14,448 nt of DNA from an uncultured Clostridiaceae bacterium (lineage in GTDB: Bacteria; Bacillota; Clostridia; Lachnospirales; Lachnospiraceae), in NCBI GenBank assembly GCA_949948825.1, contig CATLIJ010000036.1:1-14448 (forward strand). Reading direction: 5' to 3'. The position numbers and the translations under genes were made by a program. Shown piece by piece: positions 13,486 to 14,448 of this stretch (its first letter is position 1; each line of letters opens with the position of its first letter). A model generated the notes under the pieces. That model did no database searches. It was not told where the DNA came from and saw nothing but the letters and a program-made list of their open reading frames with translations.

Positions 13486-14448
13486 ATGAAGGCAAAAGGT
13501 GTCAGACTGCATGCAGCAAATGATTTGAGGCTTGAGGAGTTTGAGCTTCCGGAGATTACAGATGACGAGATCCTGGTAAAGGTGGTTTCTGACAGTATCT
13601 GTATGTCTACCTACAAGTGCGCCATTCTTGGAACTGCCCATAAGCGGGTCCATGATGATGTGGCAGAGCATCCGGCTATTATGGGTCATGAGTTTGCAGG
13701 GGATATTGTAAAGGTGGGAAAGAATCACCAGGATACTTTTAAGCCGGGGATGAAGTTTACGCTTCAGCCAGCCTTAAACTACAAGGGAACCATGTGGAGT
13801 CCTGGATATTCTTATGAGTTCTTTGGAGGAGATGCTACATACTGCATTATTCCCGCAGAGGTGATGGAGCTTGGATGTCTGCTGGAGTATACAGGCCGCG
13901 CTTACTATGAAGCGTCCCTGGCAGAGCCAATGTCCTGCAGCATCGGAGCATTTAATGCTGCTTACCACACTCAGATGGGAGTTTACACACACCAGATGGG
14001 AATTAAAGAAGGCGGAAAGCTGGCCATCATGGCCGGAGCAGGTCCCATGGGACTTGGGGCTCTCACCTATGCTCTTCACCGGGATGTCCGTCCTTCCATG
14101 GTAGTTGTGACTGACTTGAATCAGGACCGTCTGGACCGGGCAGCTGCCCTGTTCCCGCCAGCAGAGGCTGCAAAGGACGGCATTGAGCTGCATTTTGTTA
14201 ATACAGGGAATTTTGAGGACCCAGTGGCAGAGCTTTTGAAGATCTCCGGCGGAACTGGTTATGATGATGTGCTTTGCTATGCACCGGTGGCTGCTGTTGT
14301 GAAACAGTCCAGCGACATTTTAGGCCGCGACGGCTGTCTGAACTTCTTTGCTGGTCCTACGGATAATAAGTTCAGCGCAACCATGAATTTCTATGATGTA
14401 CATTACAACTCAACCCATGTAATGGGCACCACCGGCGGAAACACAGAT
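13486..14448 (+). CDS. sorE: L-sorbose-1-phosphate reductase SorE, zinc-dependent dehydrogenase (3' end outside window)
   Basis: The 321 visible residues are open to the window edge. SorE reduces L-sorbose-1-phosphate to D-glucitol-6-phosphate with NAD(P)H in the sorbose pathway. The medium-chain dehydrogenase features are clear: C39 in SDSICMSTYK and H68/E69 in IMGHEFAG as catalytic zinc ligands, the nucleotide loop AGAGPMGLGA, then the SorE-characteristic DGCLNFFAGP, NFYDVHYNSTHVMGT and TGGNTD. The four-cysteine structural zinc lobe is absent, as in SorE; PGYSYEFFGGDATYCIIP occupies that region. The ATG at 13486 has GGGAG eight bases upstream. About 85-95 residues should lie beyond the window. 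Together with the PfkB kinase it suggests use of L-sorbose and/or fructose, with PTS genes likely further downstream. Confidence 0.9.
   Translation, partial: MKAKGVRLHAANDLRLEEFELPEITDDEILVKVVSDSICMSTYKCAILGTAHKRVHDDVAEHPAIMGHEFAGDIVKVGKNHQDTFKPGMKFTLQPALNYKGTMWSPGYSYEFFGGDATYCIIPAEVMELGCLLEYTGRAYYEASLAEPMSCSIGAFNAAYHTQMGVYTHQMGIKEGGKLAIMAGAGPMGLGALTYALHRDVRPSMVVVTDLNQDRLDRAAALFPPAEAAKDGIELHFVNTGNFEDPVAELLKISGGTGYDDVLCYAPVAAVVKQSSDILGRDGCLNFFAGPTDNKFSATMNFYDVHYNSTHVMGTTGGNTD

Overview
The window looks like a chromosomal segment from a low-to-mid GC Gram-positive anaerobe of the Clostridia, most likely Lachnospiraceae. This is inferred from strong GGAGG-type ribosome binding sites, sigma-A type promoters with 16-17 bp spacers, a doubled feoA ahead of feoB, a lipoprotein solute-binding protein and a PfkB/SorE sugar module. 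No rRNA, tRNA, CRISPR array or transposase was seen.

Layout. (1) 1-426: a 5'-truncated relic of a CobU-like cobinamide kinase/guanylyltransferase, preceded by the tail of another possible reading frame. (2) 453-1787 (-): a FAD-dependent oxidoreductase with a C-terminal Rieske 2Fe-2S domain, convergent with the relic. (3) 1938-5180 (+): a ferrous-iron uptake operon, feoA-feoA-feoB, followed by a fur-type repressor gene that appears frameshifted. Its promoter carries a perfect 18-bp-arm palindrome touching the -35 box and a strong Fur-box match at the expected transcription start. (4) 5264-9269 (-): a two-gene unit of a hybrid sensor histidine kinase with two receiver domains and an extracellular sugar-type solute-binding lipoprotein, with no ABC permease or ATPase nearby. 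(5) 9456-12102 (+): a metal-homeostasis operon of a DtxR/MntR-type regulator, a COG0523 (CobW/ZNG1-type) GTPase with a 117-residue insert holding 49 histidines, and a second, divergent GTPase fused to a C-terminal domain resembling YcgQ/TIGR03943 (DUF1980). It ends in a terminator with a 26-bp perfect stem. (6) 12330-14448 (+): a sugar-phosphate operon of a PfkB-family 1-phosphofructokinase-type kinase and sorE (L-sorbose-1-phosphate reductase, cut by the window end), driven by a promoter with a palindromic operator at the start site.

How the parts fit. Two blocks concern metals: Feo imports Fe2+ under apparent Fur control, and the DtxR-GTPase operon probably senses a metal and delivers it to proteins. 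The kinase/binding-protein pair looks like a signalling module that senses a sugar or similar ligand. The last operon would feed hexose-1-phosphates into glycolysis.

The most unusual items are the paired GTPase operon with its His-rich insert and GTPase-DUF1980 fusion, the transporter-less binding protein/kinase pair, and the broken fur gene at the end of its own likely regulon. Family assignments are by eye from motifs; no database search was run.
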